A stretch of DNA of 64,000 bases from Atopsyche davidsoni (GCA_022113835.1 JAILWY010000030.1:1178001-1242000); one strand, 5' to 3'; numbered from the stretch's first letter, positions 1 through 14,385 are shown. Numbers and translations are program-made. Notes: generated by a model from the letters alone, not told the origin.

Positions 1-1643
1 CAATTTGCGGAAAAATCACATAAGTGTTAAAATATTTCAATGGAATTCCATGTACTTATTGAAAAATATTAAATATTTAGATAAATAATCAAAACTTAAC
101 GCAGCACAATAATTAGAAAAGAGTCAGATTTTATTAAATGAGAAAAAAATTAAATATTTGTGTTTCTTTTAATAACAATTCATTTCGAGTGGCAACGATT
201 ACTATAGCAATATTGATCTCTACAAATATGCCTCGATGATACCTGAATTTCTTACCAAAAAACTACACACGGAAAGGCTGTGTATTGATTAAACGTTAAA
301 TGTCACGTTATTGTAACATAACATGACTTGGAAAAATTAAATAACCACAAATTTAAAAAACATCTTATATGCTTTAAAAAATTCACGAAATGACAAAAAT
401 TCTCAAATAAAAAAGACTTTGAAAAATAAATGGATTTATAACATTTGATACTAAGCTGGGTATTATATGTTTCTATCTTTCTTTTTCTATCAAATTAACG
501 ACAGTGACGTAATTGAAATCATGTATATTTTTTGAAAGATAATTTAAGGAAAGTAATTTCTTATTGCTTGCATAGACCGCAAGCCACTGATATATTATAA
601 ACATTTAAAATTATAATACAGAATATATAAGCTGTAGTGTGCTTATTACATGTTTGTGTTGAAACGATTGCTGCACTTTTTTCGAGCACATTTAGCATGT
701 CATCTTACAAAAAAAATTTTTTTGCGATGCACTAACAAGGTACACAGTTTACACCGATGCATATCTTTATAAATAAATTTAAAAAAAACGTGAGCTTCGA
801 CAGAGTCACAACGTGCAATATTATTAAATTATGCAAGCCGATTGTCAAGATTCTTTTTAGAATATTATGTACGTAATTGTGTGCTTTTTTAACAATTACT
901 AAAAAATAATTGCAGCATTTGCTCTATTGCACACTGTATGGGACTGCTGCTGCCTTGGATTTGTTTGGAATACTTTATACCTACCTATAAGTTTATGATA
1001 AGCAATAAAAACCCGTCGTTTCAGCTTCAGTCACCTGAAGTGAGCAGCCAAAGAAAGAGACGAAGTAATAATGAAACAACTGAACGGACTCGTATACCAT
1101 ATATAACATATATTAATAGTACAAGAAAAAAAAACTACGCGTAATAATTTTCAATGTAAAATAACTATAAGTTATAAATGAGTATAACCTGGGAATTCAC
1201 TATTTAAAAAAAATCAAATCAAAGCAAATGCAATGCAAAGTATTTGCTGGACAAGGTTTACGCAAGCCATGGTTAGTTGACGTTAACTCTCGTCACACTC
1301 ACCTTTTTTACGATAAGACTTTAGCGTTATAATACTTGTATAATCATTAAAAAACATAGTATTACGTCACTAAACCATGTTTTACGTAAAAACGGTTAAA
1401 CAAATATATCATCGTAGCACTCTTAGAAATACAGCCTTCTCTAGTGTGTGAGATAATTGAAGTCTTGGAAATGATATTATTTTGCGAAACGAGGAGTGAT
1501 AATAACATAGTAAATGTTATAGACTTGTACATCTTATCGTTGACAATAATATAGAAGCAATTTATAATTTATTTCAATAAATCAATCACAATAACTTATC
1601 TGTAAACAAATTACTAATTTTTAAAAATCTTGAAGCGGTTGTA
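1..1643. other. AT-rich non-coding DNA
   Basis: Very A+T-rich sequence with many A and T runs. The only open frame of any size (68 codons at 938-1144) has low-complexity composition and no recognisable motif. I see no RNA gene and no transposon end here. Confidence 0.6.
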
Positions 1644-1684
1644 TTTTTGGGGGGCTTTTGTACTATGATAAAGCCCTCCAAAAA
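1644..1684. repeat. 15-bp stem-loop with G-run arm
   Basis: The left arm 1644-1658 (five T, six G, CTTT) pairs with the right arm 1670-1684 with one mismatch, around an 11-base loop. G+C inside the stem is unusual for this AT-rich stretch. It could be a remnant of a small inverted-repeat element or a structured RNA; nothing nearby decides. Confidence 0.6.
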
Positions 1685-2239
1685 GCAGAAGTGTTTACAA
1701 TAATGACGATATCTCGTAACTGATTAGCTATTATTTATTGTTGAAATATTCCGAAAATAAACGGTAACTGACAAATAGCGTTAATTTAATTTTTTTTTTT
1801 TAAAGTAGGGCCAAGTACAAAATATTCATTTTATCATGTCAAAGGGTCCACTTAATTTGAGGATCACCATCATGTGCAACTGCCTAATAAAGTTTACTTT
1901 ATAATTATTTAAAACCACTGGTCCAGATTTGCGTACCGGTTAAAAAGCAATAAAATTCCCAGGTACGTTCAGAGCGCGTCTTATCGTGGGCGATTAGCTC
2001 CCTCCAGCCTGGCAACACAGTCGTAAAACAACAATAATATATTTACAAGTGTGGCAGCACTGCCGGGCTCCGCGGCCCGTGACTTTCCTCGCGGCTGTGA
2101 TAAGCGCTGATAACCGCAATCACCTGTGGAATATTCAATAATGAACGCCCAGGCACAGGTGAATCATTCGAACGTGACGGCCTCTGAATACAACACCTCC
2201 CAACTTAAAAAAAAACTACATTTTTCCAAGCCACTAGGC

Positions 2240-2644
2240 CAGTGCTTCTCAAAGTGGTCCCTACGGACCCCAGGGGGTCCCTGGGATCATTCAGGGGGTC
2301 CTTAGATAATTAAAATCGATTTGGGGGTCCCTGAACAACGCCAGGGGGTCCGCGCAAGGTTTAATATAAAATAAAAAAATTGTGGCACATTTTTATTAAT
2401 ATGGAAGTTAAACTAAATAACAATGAATACATTATCAGCGATTTTTACGTCTTAAGTAAAATATAAATATAGACAGGTGCATAAAATACAAGTAATAACA
2501 GGCATCACCAACTAGTCTATAATATGAATTTATGTAGTTTTTCACCCAGGGTCCGTAGGCAAGTTTTGACTATAAAAGAGGGTCCATGGGCAAGTTTTGA
2601 CTATGAAAGGGGGTCCGTGAGCCAAAAGAGTTTGAGAGCCACTG
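2240..2644 (+). mobile_element. Non-autonomous hAT element with 8-bp target duplication
   Basis: The element starts CAGTGCTTCTCAAAGTGG and ends, read inward from the other side, CAGTGGCTCTCAAACTC. Both ends then run into a GGACCCC motif, the form seen at many hAT termini. It is flanked by 8-bp direct repeats, CACTAGGC (2232-2239) and CATTAGGC (2645-2652), one mismatch apart, which fits the 8-bp target duplication of the hAT superfamily. The 405-bp body has no transposase frame, so it depends on a partner element for movement. GGGGGTCC is repeated several times near both ends. A diverged, truncated copy lies in opposite orientation at 51273-51665. Confidence 0.85.
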
Positions 2645-2652
2645 CATTAGGC

Positions 2653-5600
2653 AGATGATAATAAATTAGGAATTCAATCTAGAAATACGAATAACCAAAC
2701 GGCTAGGATACTACGAAAAAATAAATAATTCAAATCCACACTTCCGAGGCAAAATCCGATTCTGTAATGAGTAGCAACCACAAAATAAGGCTGTATCAGT
2801 AATCGATAATAAGATACGACATCGGCCGTTTGTTGTGACTACAGCCTACAAGCTCCGAAAGTGGCAAGTCATTCCGTATAAAAATAAAGCCTCCGGTTCC
2901 GCCGCACTCCTGGTCGACCTTGCGTGACTTGCGCTTTTCTGAGCTCTCGCCCTGCGCCTCTGCGATCTTTCACTTGCATTTTAAATACACGCGCACACTC
3001 GGCACCTCTTGCGCTGACCTCTGGAATGAAAACCCGCTGTTTCGATAGAGAACTGAATTTAACAATGTATCGTATATATAAATACTTATATTTCTGATCC
3101 TACAAAAATAGGTACTTTGAAAAAAAAGTATTTTGTTCTAGTGCACTTATATTTTTATGTTCGATGCCATTTGGCATTTCAAAATAAACTGCATGTCTTG
3201 TTGTGATCATAAATTTAGATTAAATAAATTAAACGTCTCTAGCTTCAACCCCAGATAAGTTAATTACTCTTATAAACAAATGAGTTGAAGAGTAAGCGCA
3301 ATGTTATTAAAAACTATTATTACGAAGAGTAGTTATATACATCTCACGATGTATAATAAATACTCCTCAACAGAAGCAAGGTAAAAAAAAAACTCACTTT
3401 CATGTACATAATATACATATTCAAACAAAAAAAAACATAAAATTTATTGCAGTTGAGCGAATACTGCTTGAACGGCTTCATTTGGTTAATCTAAATTCAC
3501 AAGGTTTGAATGAAGCTATAATCCGTACCTACGTTGTTAGAGTTAAGAGTTAAAAGTCAATGATAGGTAACTGTGCATGCGGTTTCCGAAACAATAATAA
3601 GTATCTTCAAAACTATTTTTCACTGCGCTTGATTTCAACAACATAGTCCCGGGTTCGAATCCAGGCCAAATAATAATTTTTCCAAGTGTTTTTATATTTT
3701 TAAATCTGTATGTACATTTCTTGAAAACTAGTAATGATCAATTTATTATTTCTTGAGCGTTATATCTCCTCCATCAACAAAGGATAAATTAAGAACAGAG
3801 ACCCAGTGGACGCCCAAGACGCGCGGCGACAGCCACGAGTCAATATTGTAACGACAATTTCCAGGAATGCTATGAACAAGCCGAACGGAATGACCTTTCA
3901 GGATTTCCCGCTGCTCCCCTGGCCCCGTCCTCCTGGAAGCCAATCAATATTTCAGGAAAACTGCGTCAGTGCCTGAAATAGATAGCTCTTTGAGAAAACG
4001 AGTCTATGTTAAGCATGAAGAATTCAATCTATGCACACAGAAACTTCTGGAATAAAACGGTTGTGTGACTAAAACAATCCAACGATCATACTGCACGCCA
4101 CAGTGCAACTTCGTTTGCAATCCTGATATCATGCGCCTTCAATAAAAATAAATTCACATATCTGTACAATCTGCTAAGAATTGTGCTAAGAGTATGACGT
4201 TTTGTAAAAAAATACATAATCTAAAAAGTCCGCTATGGTTATAAACAATTTTTAAAATACATTGTTGCAAAACTAATTTAATACATACGTATACTTAAAT
4301 GGGATATTCAAAATTATTTTAAATCTTATGATACACGTTTTAAAAAATCGCACTTTTGGAAGAAGAAAATAGCAAAGCTTGAAATTAAGTTTTTTTGTAT
4401 GCAATTTGTACTCCAAACGCTACATCTAGTAAAAAATATTTAAATTGGCTGTATTTTTTCCAGTATTTAGGTAGTTAGGTTGATCTGTACTCCAACACTA
4501 TATATAGTAAACATATCCCTGTGAAGTGTTGAGTTCGGAACCAGCGAGGTCCCCTGTGCTCCGTGCAGCGTGGACGCGAGTATTTACTTTGCATTTAGCG
4601 AACTGCGTACGTCCCACGAGCGCCGCTAATGTTATCATTCACGTGATCTGCCGTATTCATTATCACCTGCTATATTTAAATTAATGGCAGAGCGGCGGCT
4701 TATCGGTGTTATGACATCGGCTGTTATCTCGCAATCACTTGATAACACTTTGTCATTAATACTGCACGGACGCAGAGCAACGCTTACTACGAGTCCGGAT
4801 TGCACAAAAGACCGAGGCCTATCATTAGATGTAAACGTATGTTATTTATATACAACTGATACGCATTAGCACTTAATAAGTACACTGCTAAAAAGACAAT
4901 TATTATTATTATTTAAATGTTATTATCATGGGTCACTTGTGGTCATAATATATAGTATAAAAATGTTTCGCGTGAAATTTAAATGCATGTCTCGGTTCAG
5001 CCAGGTAAACGGTTTAAATATATTACAATATGCCATTGCATATCACCTTTATAATTAAGATGTAGTAAAAAAATGTCTAATGCTTTCCCAATTTATTTTT
5101 TTTATGCTATCGGTTTCACATGTAGGGTTGGACACCTCGGGGAGAATGAGATTACAAAAACTATTTACAAAAAGTAACCCCCACATTCAGTAAGCTATTA
5201 AACGACTCACATGACCATAAATCGGTCAAATAATTTATACCCTTAAAATAATTATATCATGTCTACATGATTTCGTTTTATAATTGATATTGATATATTC
5301 AAATATTTACATTTAAAAATCATTCAAAACTAATAAAGGTAAAAGTAAATCGTTAAATTAGTAACTCTAGTTAAATTGCAAAAGCACTGTATGCAAATAC
5401 CACGAAAAGATTGGTTCAAATTCCTCTTATCATCTGTTGAAGTTTTACAAAAGCTTTGGCGATGATTTAAGAAAAAACATTTTTTCAGGAAATACAATGA
5501 GTTTGAAATGGCTCGCATACTGTGAGTAAACGACTTAGCATATGTGCGATACTTAATCAGTTTACCTGTGCAGACACAGCCGCGCTATCCGCCGGTACAT

Positions 5601-7128
5601 AGATAAACGATTTTCCAGGTTGTGTAATCACACGAATTACAGGTAGCACGGCTCCATTACATATCTAATACCATTATTTATTATGCAACGGTGATACAAT
5701 TAGCATTGTCAGACACCAGGGCCTTTATCCTGCAGCGGATCTAATCTTTACGAAAACAATGTATATATTTATATACTAAATTGCAAATCCATATTTGACA
5801 TTAGTTGTTTGGACTTTCATTCTATATTTCGATTATATTTTCGTTGTTTCATTTCTTTACTCTTTACTACCCAGAACTTTATCTACATTTTTGCATAGCA
5901 GTTAAGTTAGTTTTGAATGAATTATTAAAATCGAACTGCATTTATTTCCACTGCTAATTTAATTGCATAATTGCAAGGTATACTATATTAATCTCATTAC
6001 AATGAATACTTCTCATTTTACAGTTATAAATATAGCAGTGATACTTTACAAGTCATTAATTTTCTCGTCATCTTCTGAAAACGCAGAATAAACTTGAAGG
6101 CCTCTCTAGACGTATACAAAGAAAAATAGTTATACGTCAATACGCGTAAACACATATACTTTGATTTATACAAGGTCGTATATACGTACGTCTTATCAGT
6201 AATAATACAAATTATTTCCTAGGGCATCTATTTCTTAACGGTTAGTATAGCAGGAGTTACCCAATAAAGTAAATATATGCCATACAAATTCCCAGTTACC
6301 TCCAAACCACCCTTAGAGAAAAATCAATTAAGTTTCATCCGTAGAATCAGATCACGCAGGTTGTCAATAATGTATAGAACAATAGTGATATCTTATTCGT
6401 AGTGTTATTACACGCATCTGTTTTAAACAAAATAAACAGTATGTTACTTATTGAATTAAATTTGCACTACTAGTGTAAAATTCATTGGAACATTACTCGT
6501 AGCTTATCATCTTTGGTAAATTAAAATGGCGTGGCAACAATATAAAACATTATCAAAACTTGCGGTTAACATTATTAATAGCTAGTAGAGATTAATGTCC
6601 ATTTTCTGATAACAGTATAAAGTTTTGTATTCAAAACCCATGATAACTGACAGCCTTGCTTATCAAACGTACAAACTATTGCAGTATTTTTAGCAATAGT
6701 GTATTCAAAAATCAAATATTGAGAATAATTCACAGCAGCGTATACGTTTGAGGACGTCGATCCAACATGGGAAATTTCAGATCTAAAAGCACTCTACAGT
6801 CAAATAACTTTACAAAATGTAGACGGAAACTAACTCTACTGCACCGGAGGCGGTCTGGTGGATGCTTCGCTGACTTACATACGCAAAAGCCAGATAAAGG
6901 GATGAAGAAGAAAGGGCAGGGGTTGTATTTTAAGACCAACTATATTTATATATATATATAAATATAGTAATCGGAGATTGAACAGCTGTTGCCAATTTTT
7001 CCGCAGGTAGCTCAAAGATATTTAGGTACGGCCAAAACAAACCCCAGTTGCTGTTTGGTGGAGGGTGCAATCTAATGCAAATATTTTCTTATTAATTATT
7101 AATATATTTTCATTAAATATTTGTACCC
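2653..7128. other. Non-coding DNA, no gene recognised
   Basis: AT-rich sequence with a slightly GC-richer patch at 2820-3020 that contains a TATAAAAA string at 2879. A tRNA-like B box occurs at 3650-3665 (GGTTCGAATCC) with no clear A box, perhaps a SINE relic. Open frames at 4684, 5330 and 6730-6961 are under 70 codons and look random. Confidence 0.5.
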
Positions 7129-7470
7129 TTCATTAAATCACGTGTATAGTTTTAACTTACAATTTTATTAAAAAAAACCATCCAGTGTTATAATTAAATT
7201 TATTTATTTGTTGATAGTATGGTAAACATTGGGATCGCAAATACCGTGAGACTAGTTGGTATGAATTACAAAATATGTTTATTATATGTAAGAAAGCATC
7301 ATTTAATCACCTGTATAGTTGAAGGTACAGCTTTAATTGGTAGAAGCCACCCAGTATTGTAAGTAAAGTTATTAATTTGTTGACAGTAGATTGTAAGGTC
7401 GCGGACGCCACGAGACTGATTGGTACAACGCACGACGAGTTGTAGATCTCAGAATCTGTTTACTAAATGA
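7129..7470. repeat. Diverged tandem duplication, unit about 168 bp
   Basis: Unit one (about 7129-7292) and unit two (about 7297-7470) share in the same order TTAATCACSTGTATAGTT-like, CCACCCAGTRTTRTAA-like, ATTTGTTGAYAGTA-like, a GGTCGC or GGATCGC block and ACGAGACTG-like or GTGAGACTAG-like blocks. Identity is patchy, so the duplication is old. No reading frame spans it. It could be what is left of a longer satellite or a two-unit element. Confidence 0.65.
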
Positions 7471-8194
7471 TACTTACATGTTAAATATACATAAGATGAA
7501 TGCATGACTCACCAGAGGCATCCAACTATGACGCTATACTGAACCCCTGTTACCAGCCTCGGGGGATCCTGTTAGGTTCTTAGTAAAGTGATTCAAAGAA
7601 TAAAAAGATTTCCCGGATACGAACGTTTGATGCTTATCGTAAAAATCAATTAATATTACTGAGCAAGTAGTCAATAAGAAAATCATATGCATTCCGCAAT
7701 GATTATTCAAATCATTAATAAAAAAATAACATATACGTTGTCTCGAAATTCACGTTATCAAGATATCATTTATTGTTTATTTATGAAACTTACCAATTAA
7801 TAAATAAGAGGTGCGGATTCGAATCCTACTAGTGTCGAAAAAAAACGTATATTATTTTATGTAAATTAATTGCCTAGTATTGAATACACAATAAACACTT
7901 TAGGATGAAATATGCGAATTCATTAAAATTATACAAGGCGAACTGAATTTTGATTTCCATGCAGTTGAGTGGATATTTATTCGATATAGTGAAAAAAAAT
8001 TGTTTTCCTTGTAAAGAAATAATAATGCAGGTTAATTCAATCATTTCTTGACGCTTCCTGCATATTTGCCACTTTCAGCTATACAAAGTAGGGTGGTTAA
8101 AAAATCTCACAATAATTATAATTATAAAAATAAATAATTGCGTATTCTATTGTACAATTTTTTTTAAAATTTGAGCGAATAGTAAATAGTAAAT

Positions 8195-8450
8195 GTGTCG
8201 CTAGCGCTTGTTTTCCGCGGCTTCCCCGCGCGGCCTCCGCGAACAATAACCATTGACCGGGGAGCGTGGGAGGGACCTTGGCACCGTTTAAGGACGCGCG
8301 CTCTAGGCCGGGCGTGCCCACCAATGCCACTGGGAGACGAGACGCCACGCAGAGAAATTACGGCGAGCTGCACGCGCAGCCACACAACTGACAACCGACC
8401 GACAAATTGCATCAAAAAACTGCATCAACCGACAAACAAGTTGCGATTCG
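8195..8450. other. GC-rich CpG-containing islet
   Basis: An abrupt change from AT-rich flanks to sequence rich in CGCG, GGCC and CpG. Frames are open on both strands (83-87 codons), as expected where stop triplets are rare, so I do not call a gene. It could be a promoter-type CpG island or part of an older element. Confidence 0.4.
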
Positions 8451-10640
8451 CGATTTAACCGAAAAATTAATCGGCAGCAATCTGGTGATGTCGCACTATA
8501 CACGTAGACACATAACTGACAAATTTTATTAAACGCTGAAATTATATATATATATAAATTTATTTATATATTTATGGGATGACATAGTTGGGAATAACAA
8601 GTACGCACATCTCAGTGCAGCAATTCCCTCGAGTCCGGCCGCGAGTGAAGAGCTAATTAAACAATTTGTGTCCAGCTGACCTATTCCGGTTAGCCTCATT
8701 GTTTATTGGACTCAATTTTATAATATGGATTATTCATATCTATGGCATGCAAGCCTGTCTTCTTCAGAATTCAACTTCTGTATTACCATCACACAGCACA
8801 TGCAGGCTGCGAGCATCCACAGAATAAACGAGCTAGGAATAACACGATTTTTTTGCAATTACAACATTTTTTTTTAAAAATTAAACCTACAAAATTCAAG
8901 ATGATATTGTGAAAATACAAATTCAGAATTTTATATTCCTTGTTGAGCATATCTCCATCGCACAGCCATAAATATAAAAGATCAAATATATCAATAATCC
9001 AGCATCTGAAATGACCAGGTATTCAGGTATCAATGAATAATATTTTGCATATTCCATGTGTCTTGTTGATTCACATAACTATTTTGCAGAAAAAATATAA
9101 TGTCCTCTTTAATGAGAAGAACTGACCGATTTTTTATCAAGAAACCTCACAAAGAACCGCCCGGAGAGTGAATCACACAATGACAAATTTGGGAATCACC
9201 AGTGCTAATGGGTCGTTTGTATCTGAAACAATACACAGACGAGGTATCCAATCAAGTGTCAACTGAATCCCAGCCATGAAAACGTACATTTATTTTTTTA
9301 ACTGCATATTTAAAATGACCCATAGCAATTTAAATGATTCAAAAGATTTCGACGTGTGCAATACCAATAAAAGTACAAATGAGAGATAAACGCGGCAACT
9401 AACAAAAATGTTTTCCATAATATCCAAATTATTTGGTGGTACGTTTAAACCTAACCTAACAAGACAATAAAGCCGTAGACTAACTGTAATGTGCAGCGTT
9501 ATTTACTCAACCAAGCTCAACGGAACCAACGCTTTAATGATATCATAATTTATTTTTTTATAATATTATACTCATACAACCTTTACGCTTGATCCAGATA
9601 AATAGTACATGACAAAGCTATGACGTCAATAAACCGTGGTTTACGCAGATCTGGTTTAATAGGTGATGCTGCATATGAGAGTTCTAGTAGATACACGCAA
9701 TAATATTAATTACGTTTTTTTATACAGCAGTATAAATAATACGCGCGAGTTACTAATCTACGTATATTTCCTTGAAATGTAAATATATTTTACAAGTTAC
9801 AATAAGTGTTATTTCAAATAAAACTTAAGCAACAATAGTGTTACGTAATTTTTCATGGGCGAGGATGGTATTGAAATTTCAAATCAATATTTAAAGAAAC
9901 TATATCAAGTAATATTATCAGCAAGGGTAAATCAAACTATGCTGGTGTGTACTCACACCTGAACTGTTATCATACCTGTAGATACGAGGCACAGGAAAAC
10001 ACGACTAACGATTTGCGCTGTTAAAATTACGGGGCATATGACAAAAAGGCTTTCAATTTAAAATCCTCCTGGCTAATCATTAGAGTGAGTATTTAGAGAG
10101 CGCTCGGATAAATGACTGAAATATTTGTTTTCTATTTGCCTCATTGTTGCCGACTGGCGGCCAAAGGCGGGAGTTTATTTTAGCATAGATATTTTAAACA
10201 TTTAAATAACATTATTCATTACCATACACTGCCGTTTGGCTAAGTATATCTATTATAACGCAAACATAATTTATTTATTTAAAGCTTGAGGTTGTTAGTT
10301 TATTTTTTATACTAATTCGTTCATTGAAAAATATGGGAAGAAAATCTTGGGAGTAGTTTATTTTTCACGATAATTCTGAAGATAATGCACACGTTGGTCG
10401 TTTTAGCCTCTTGGCCACGGAATCACCCGGCCAAGGTCGACAGTAGGCCGGGACTTGTAGGGTCCTGCCCGGGACCGCGCCGAGAATCCTCGATTAGTCA
10501 CGGCTGGTCATCATGCTGATGGACTCGGGATACCAACACACTTGCACGAAAACGGTCTCGTTTCAAATGTCAAACTCGCACAAAGCCATGCACTGTATGA
10601 AATACTCGATGACTAATAAATTGTGGTGTTTGTATCTCCG

Positions 10641-10690
10641 AGGTGCAGTGGCTAGTGTGTTTGTGAGATCACACGTTTGAATCCGGAAAG
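10641..10690 (+). mobile_element. tRNA-derived SINE fragment
   Basis: Contains an A-box-like string (GTGCAGTGGCTAGTGTG) followed about 30 bases later by a B-box-like string (ACGTTTGAATCCGG). This is the spacing of an RNA polymerase III promoter in a tRNA-derived SINE. The arms do not fold into a good tRNA, so a functional tRNA gene is unlikely. Confidence 0.5.
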
Positions 10691-12067
10691 AGTAATACAT
10701 CTTTCAAACTCAATCCCAAAAAAGATATACATAGATCATCTCAAAAGCAGTCAAAGGAAAGAAAATCTTTCGAGAAAAACATTATATGTTGCAGGATGTG
10801 TGTGGTTTCCTTATATATAACAAGACAAATACCGGAAACGAATATAGCTGAATACAACTTCAACTACCCTTAAATGGTTCCTACCGACAGCCTACCTGCC
10901 ACTTCCTTTGCATCTACTTACTATACATAAAGAAGTGTGGTTATTGAGTCTGCTTCCACAGATTATTTGTGCATTGATGTTTTTTCCTCATAAATTAAAT
11001 AATAAAAACAAGGATTACGAATATTATCACTAAGCCTTTGTTCAATTTTATAAATATTTTTTTAATAATCTGTATTTTATAGTATAGTTTCATTTTACCA
11101 ATGCACATTTTTATCTATTTTACATTAAATAGTATGCAAATCTACAATGCTTGCTTATAAAATGCTGTACGAGTCAACTGGCTAAAATTAGAACTATATT
11201 GAAATAAAGAGTATCAAAAACTATAAATATATGCACATGATTATATTTTATTTTTCATTTTCAAAAAAAATCCCTACACCGAAGACACAATAATTTATTT
11301 ACAAAACTGATACCCAGTTTCTTTTTTTCGGGTAATATACACATTTATGAGATATATCATAAATTTTAGATGCTTGAATTTCAAAGGCAACATATAACTA
11401 TACGTCTATTTATATCATTACATGTAAGTACGTAGTACCTACGAGTGATATCGTGACCTTTGTACATTATATATTGTTTTTAGGTTTCTATAAAAACACA
11501 GAAATCATACGATTTACTCACACACTTCGATTTTAAAATACGACAGACAAATCGAACACGGATCGTATATAATTAGACAGCCTTGAGTTGATTTATTTAG
11601 AAAAACCTAGAACTATTAATCAATACCTAAGTAATACGCAAAATATCATATGAAATTTATCTTAGAAATGGTTTTTTCTGAAGTATTTAAATAATTAATA
11701 TCCAACGATGGCTTGAATCAAGACACATCAGTGTTGTGAAATATATCGGTTTGTTATAAGTAATCGAGGGAAGCAAGATCAAAATAAACAACATAGCATG
11801 TAAATTAATAAAAATTTACATAATTTCAAAACATTTTTTTACGGTAGTGCCAACAAAACCTAACAAATAGCTCAGTGTATGTTGATAGATTATGTTTTGA
11901 TCATATAAGTCATATTTTTAATTTTTTTCTTGTAATTTGGTCATTGGTGGCATCCAGAAAACACTTGTAAAGATTGTATTCATATTTACGACAATCTGGT
12001 TCAATTTGTAACACTCCATACATAAACAGCAGACAAATGATCGGGAGATTAAAAATATATTTGTTTG

Positions 12068-12104
12068 TGTGCGCTTTCGATTTTTAAAGGTTTCTTCAAC
12101 GACT
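12068..12104 (-). ncRNA. Degenerate hammerhead-like repeat tail
   Basis: On the minus strand it reads TTGAAGAAACC, a short A-rich loop, then TCGAAAGCGCACACAAAC. The 3' half matches the relics at 16934-16968 and 27661-27695 (CGAAAGCGC then CACAAAC in one of them). The CUGANGA core is not intact, so this copy would be inactive even if the family is a ribozyme. Confidence 0.35.
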
Positions 12105-14385
12105 TAAATGTGCTTAAAATTTTTACAAAATTTAATTTTAAAAAAAGGCTATTTTATTTAACAACATTTTAATCATTCATGACTTATACTAAAATAATCA
12201 TGACCTCCAAGCCATTTGGCTATTCATATGATTTACGTTTATTCTATACGTGGCGTGCTATTCGACCATTGATCATCGATCTCTCTTGCAAATACTCTGG
12301 CACCCGCAATTTACAAAAAAATAATGTCTTTAACCCTTATTAATTTTAAATATTTGCAAATAATAGTCATTTCTAAATTTTTTGAATCACCTGTTCAACG
12401 GCGCCTGTACTCTTGAGTAAACCAGCAAAGCTCGATCTATTACTCTTTGAAAAGCTCCACAGACATGAAAGAGCTATAACGGGGTGGGATTAGGGTAGTC
12501 GGAGAATTTCTACACATTTCACAATACCATATAAATAAATAACATCAATCAATGAAAGACTCCAAAAAAAATAACAATTAATTCCCAATGTTTCATGAAG
12601 GGAAGCTGTGAAACTATCAGCATTATCAGCATCTATTTACCTTTTACAAGACTTACTAGACATATAAACTTATATTTACTGTATGATGTATTCACACCTT
12701 ATTTGTGACAATATCAAAAGCTTCAAAGGCAGCAGGTAAGATATGATAGTTACTTAAATATTTAGAAAATTATGATTTGTTTAAATCAGGTATACTTTCT
12801 CTTTGAAAAGAAGATCCAATAAATAAACAATAATGTTTTTGTAAACGAATGTTTTCCAAACTCTTTATCATTCTTAGTGTATTAATTACCATAAACTACA
12901 ATTTAATATATAGTATTAATATAGATATATTTTAAAAAAATAGAAGCCGTAACACCTATTGCCAAAGTATTATGTACTCTTTGAGTGAGCACACACATCC
13001 ATTTCATAAAGATATGGTGAATATGATTTAGTGCAAACACAAAGACTTCAGTATAAGAGTAATAAGGGCAACCAGTGCAAATGTATTCAGTTAACGATAA
13101 CGGTCGTGCGAATATGGAGTTATGAGGCGTAGAAACCCAAGTCCGCGCAGCGAACAGCACTGAGTGATTTGCAATCGGTTACAGACCTGTGGTGCAAATT
13201 CAGTTCATCTTTTTAATTTTATTTGTCATCCAGATTAGATTTCCTACTCCTGCAGGTAACAATACGTGTTTATCAAGGGTTGATATTAAACTACAAGGTA
13301 AGTGTTTGTAATGGCCAGGTAATCATACAGATGGTATTAGTCAATATAATTTTTTAGTGCTTCAAGCTTGTTGTGGTCTCCGAAATATTATTAATAATCA
13401 AAGGAATAAGTCATTACATGAGGGATTTCGCTATCTTGGAAATATTTCCCCCAATCGAACCTAGAATCCCATAGTCGCAAAAGAAGATCTGTTTGATTTC
13501 ACTCTAAAATAAAAGACAACACCCAACCTTATCTTGAAGTTACACCCTTTGGATATCGCGCAACTACTGTAAACCTGTTACATCTTTAAATATCAAACAA
13601 TTAATTGATTTTGCTTGCAATAAATCAAAGTTATGTTATTTCGTCGTCTAATGTGTACCGTTTACCTTTTACTACTAGAATCATCCTGTATATATTGTAA
13701 ATGTATAATAGATAAACACCTATTATTATCAGACAAATATATACTACATACATACATATATATTCGTACGTGTATGCATAGTACAATGGTTCCAGTTAAT
13801 TTATATTGGAATTTCCTATCTTTGCGGCAGACCTAGTTGGTAATACATATCAAAAAAAAATGTGATATCTAGAACACGCATAATCTAAGAATTTCAAATA
13901 AAAAATCTATCCTACAAACAATTATAATTTCGAGGCATATTTTTCAGTTTACAAAAACAGGTCATGAAAATATGCAAAACTAGTAATTGAAATCAATTTG
14001 ATGACGCAAAAGGATTGTGTAGTTTTGAAAAAATGTATGTGGATTAATCAAACATTTCTATTTACACATTGTAGGAGAATAATCCTCAGTGCTATTTTTC
14101 TATAAACAAAATGGGTTGGATTGGAACCCTTATCTCTCGACCCCCTAGCTCTGCAATTCAAATAGTTATATGCAAGTGCAACACTGAATTGCTGGATATT
14201 TTGTATTACTTAAATATTAGTAGTGTGCATTAATTTTAAGGTTTTTCTAAGAGATGATGTTACTAGTATTGAATCGCATCAGGCTATACTTTAACTTCAT
14301 TGTGAAGCGTCATTATTGCGCTCTATTTTTCAGTTTATGTCATATTGCCGAAGTGTATGCAACATTTTTTTTTTGAGCTCTCAAC

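Larger units (their letters stand above)
8460..14385. other. Non-coding AT-rich DNA
   Basis: No family-level protein signal in any frame. Contents seen: a SINE-like piece at 10641-10690, a degenerate hammerhead-like relic at 12068-12104, a B-box-like string on the minus strand near 13445 and another near 14110-14130. The 85-codon frame at 12903-13160 on the minus strand has no recognisable domain. Confidence 0.5.

Noticed and set aside
2870..2925. TATAAAAATA followed by GC-rich sequence as a core promoter
   Set aside because: No initiator at the right distance and no gene downstream; one TATA-like string in AT-rich DNA is not evidence.
3715..3740. GAAAACTAGTAATG resembling the 3' part of the hammerhead repeat
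   Set aside because: No CUGANGA core or stem II upstream; too short to count as a copy.
9457..9468. CCTAACCTAAC as interstitial arthropod telomere repeat
   Set aside because: Only two units, as expected by chance in 64 kb.
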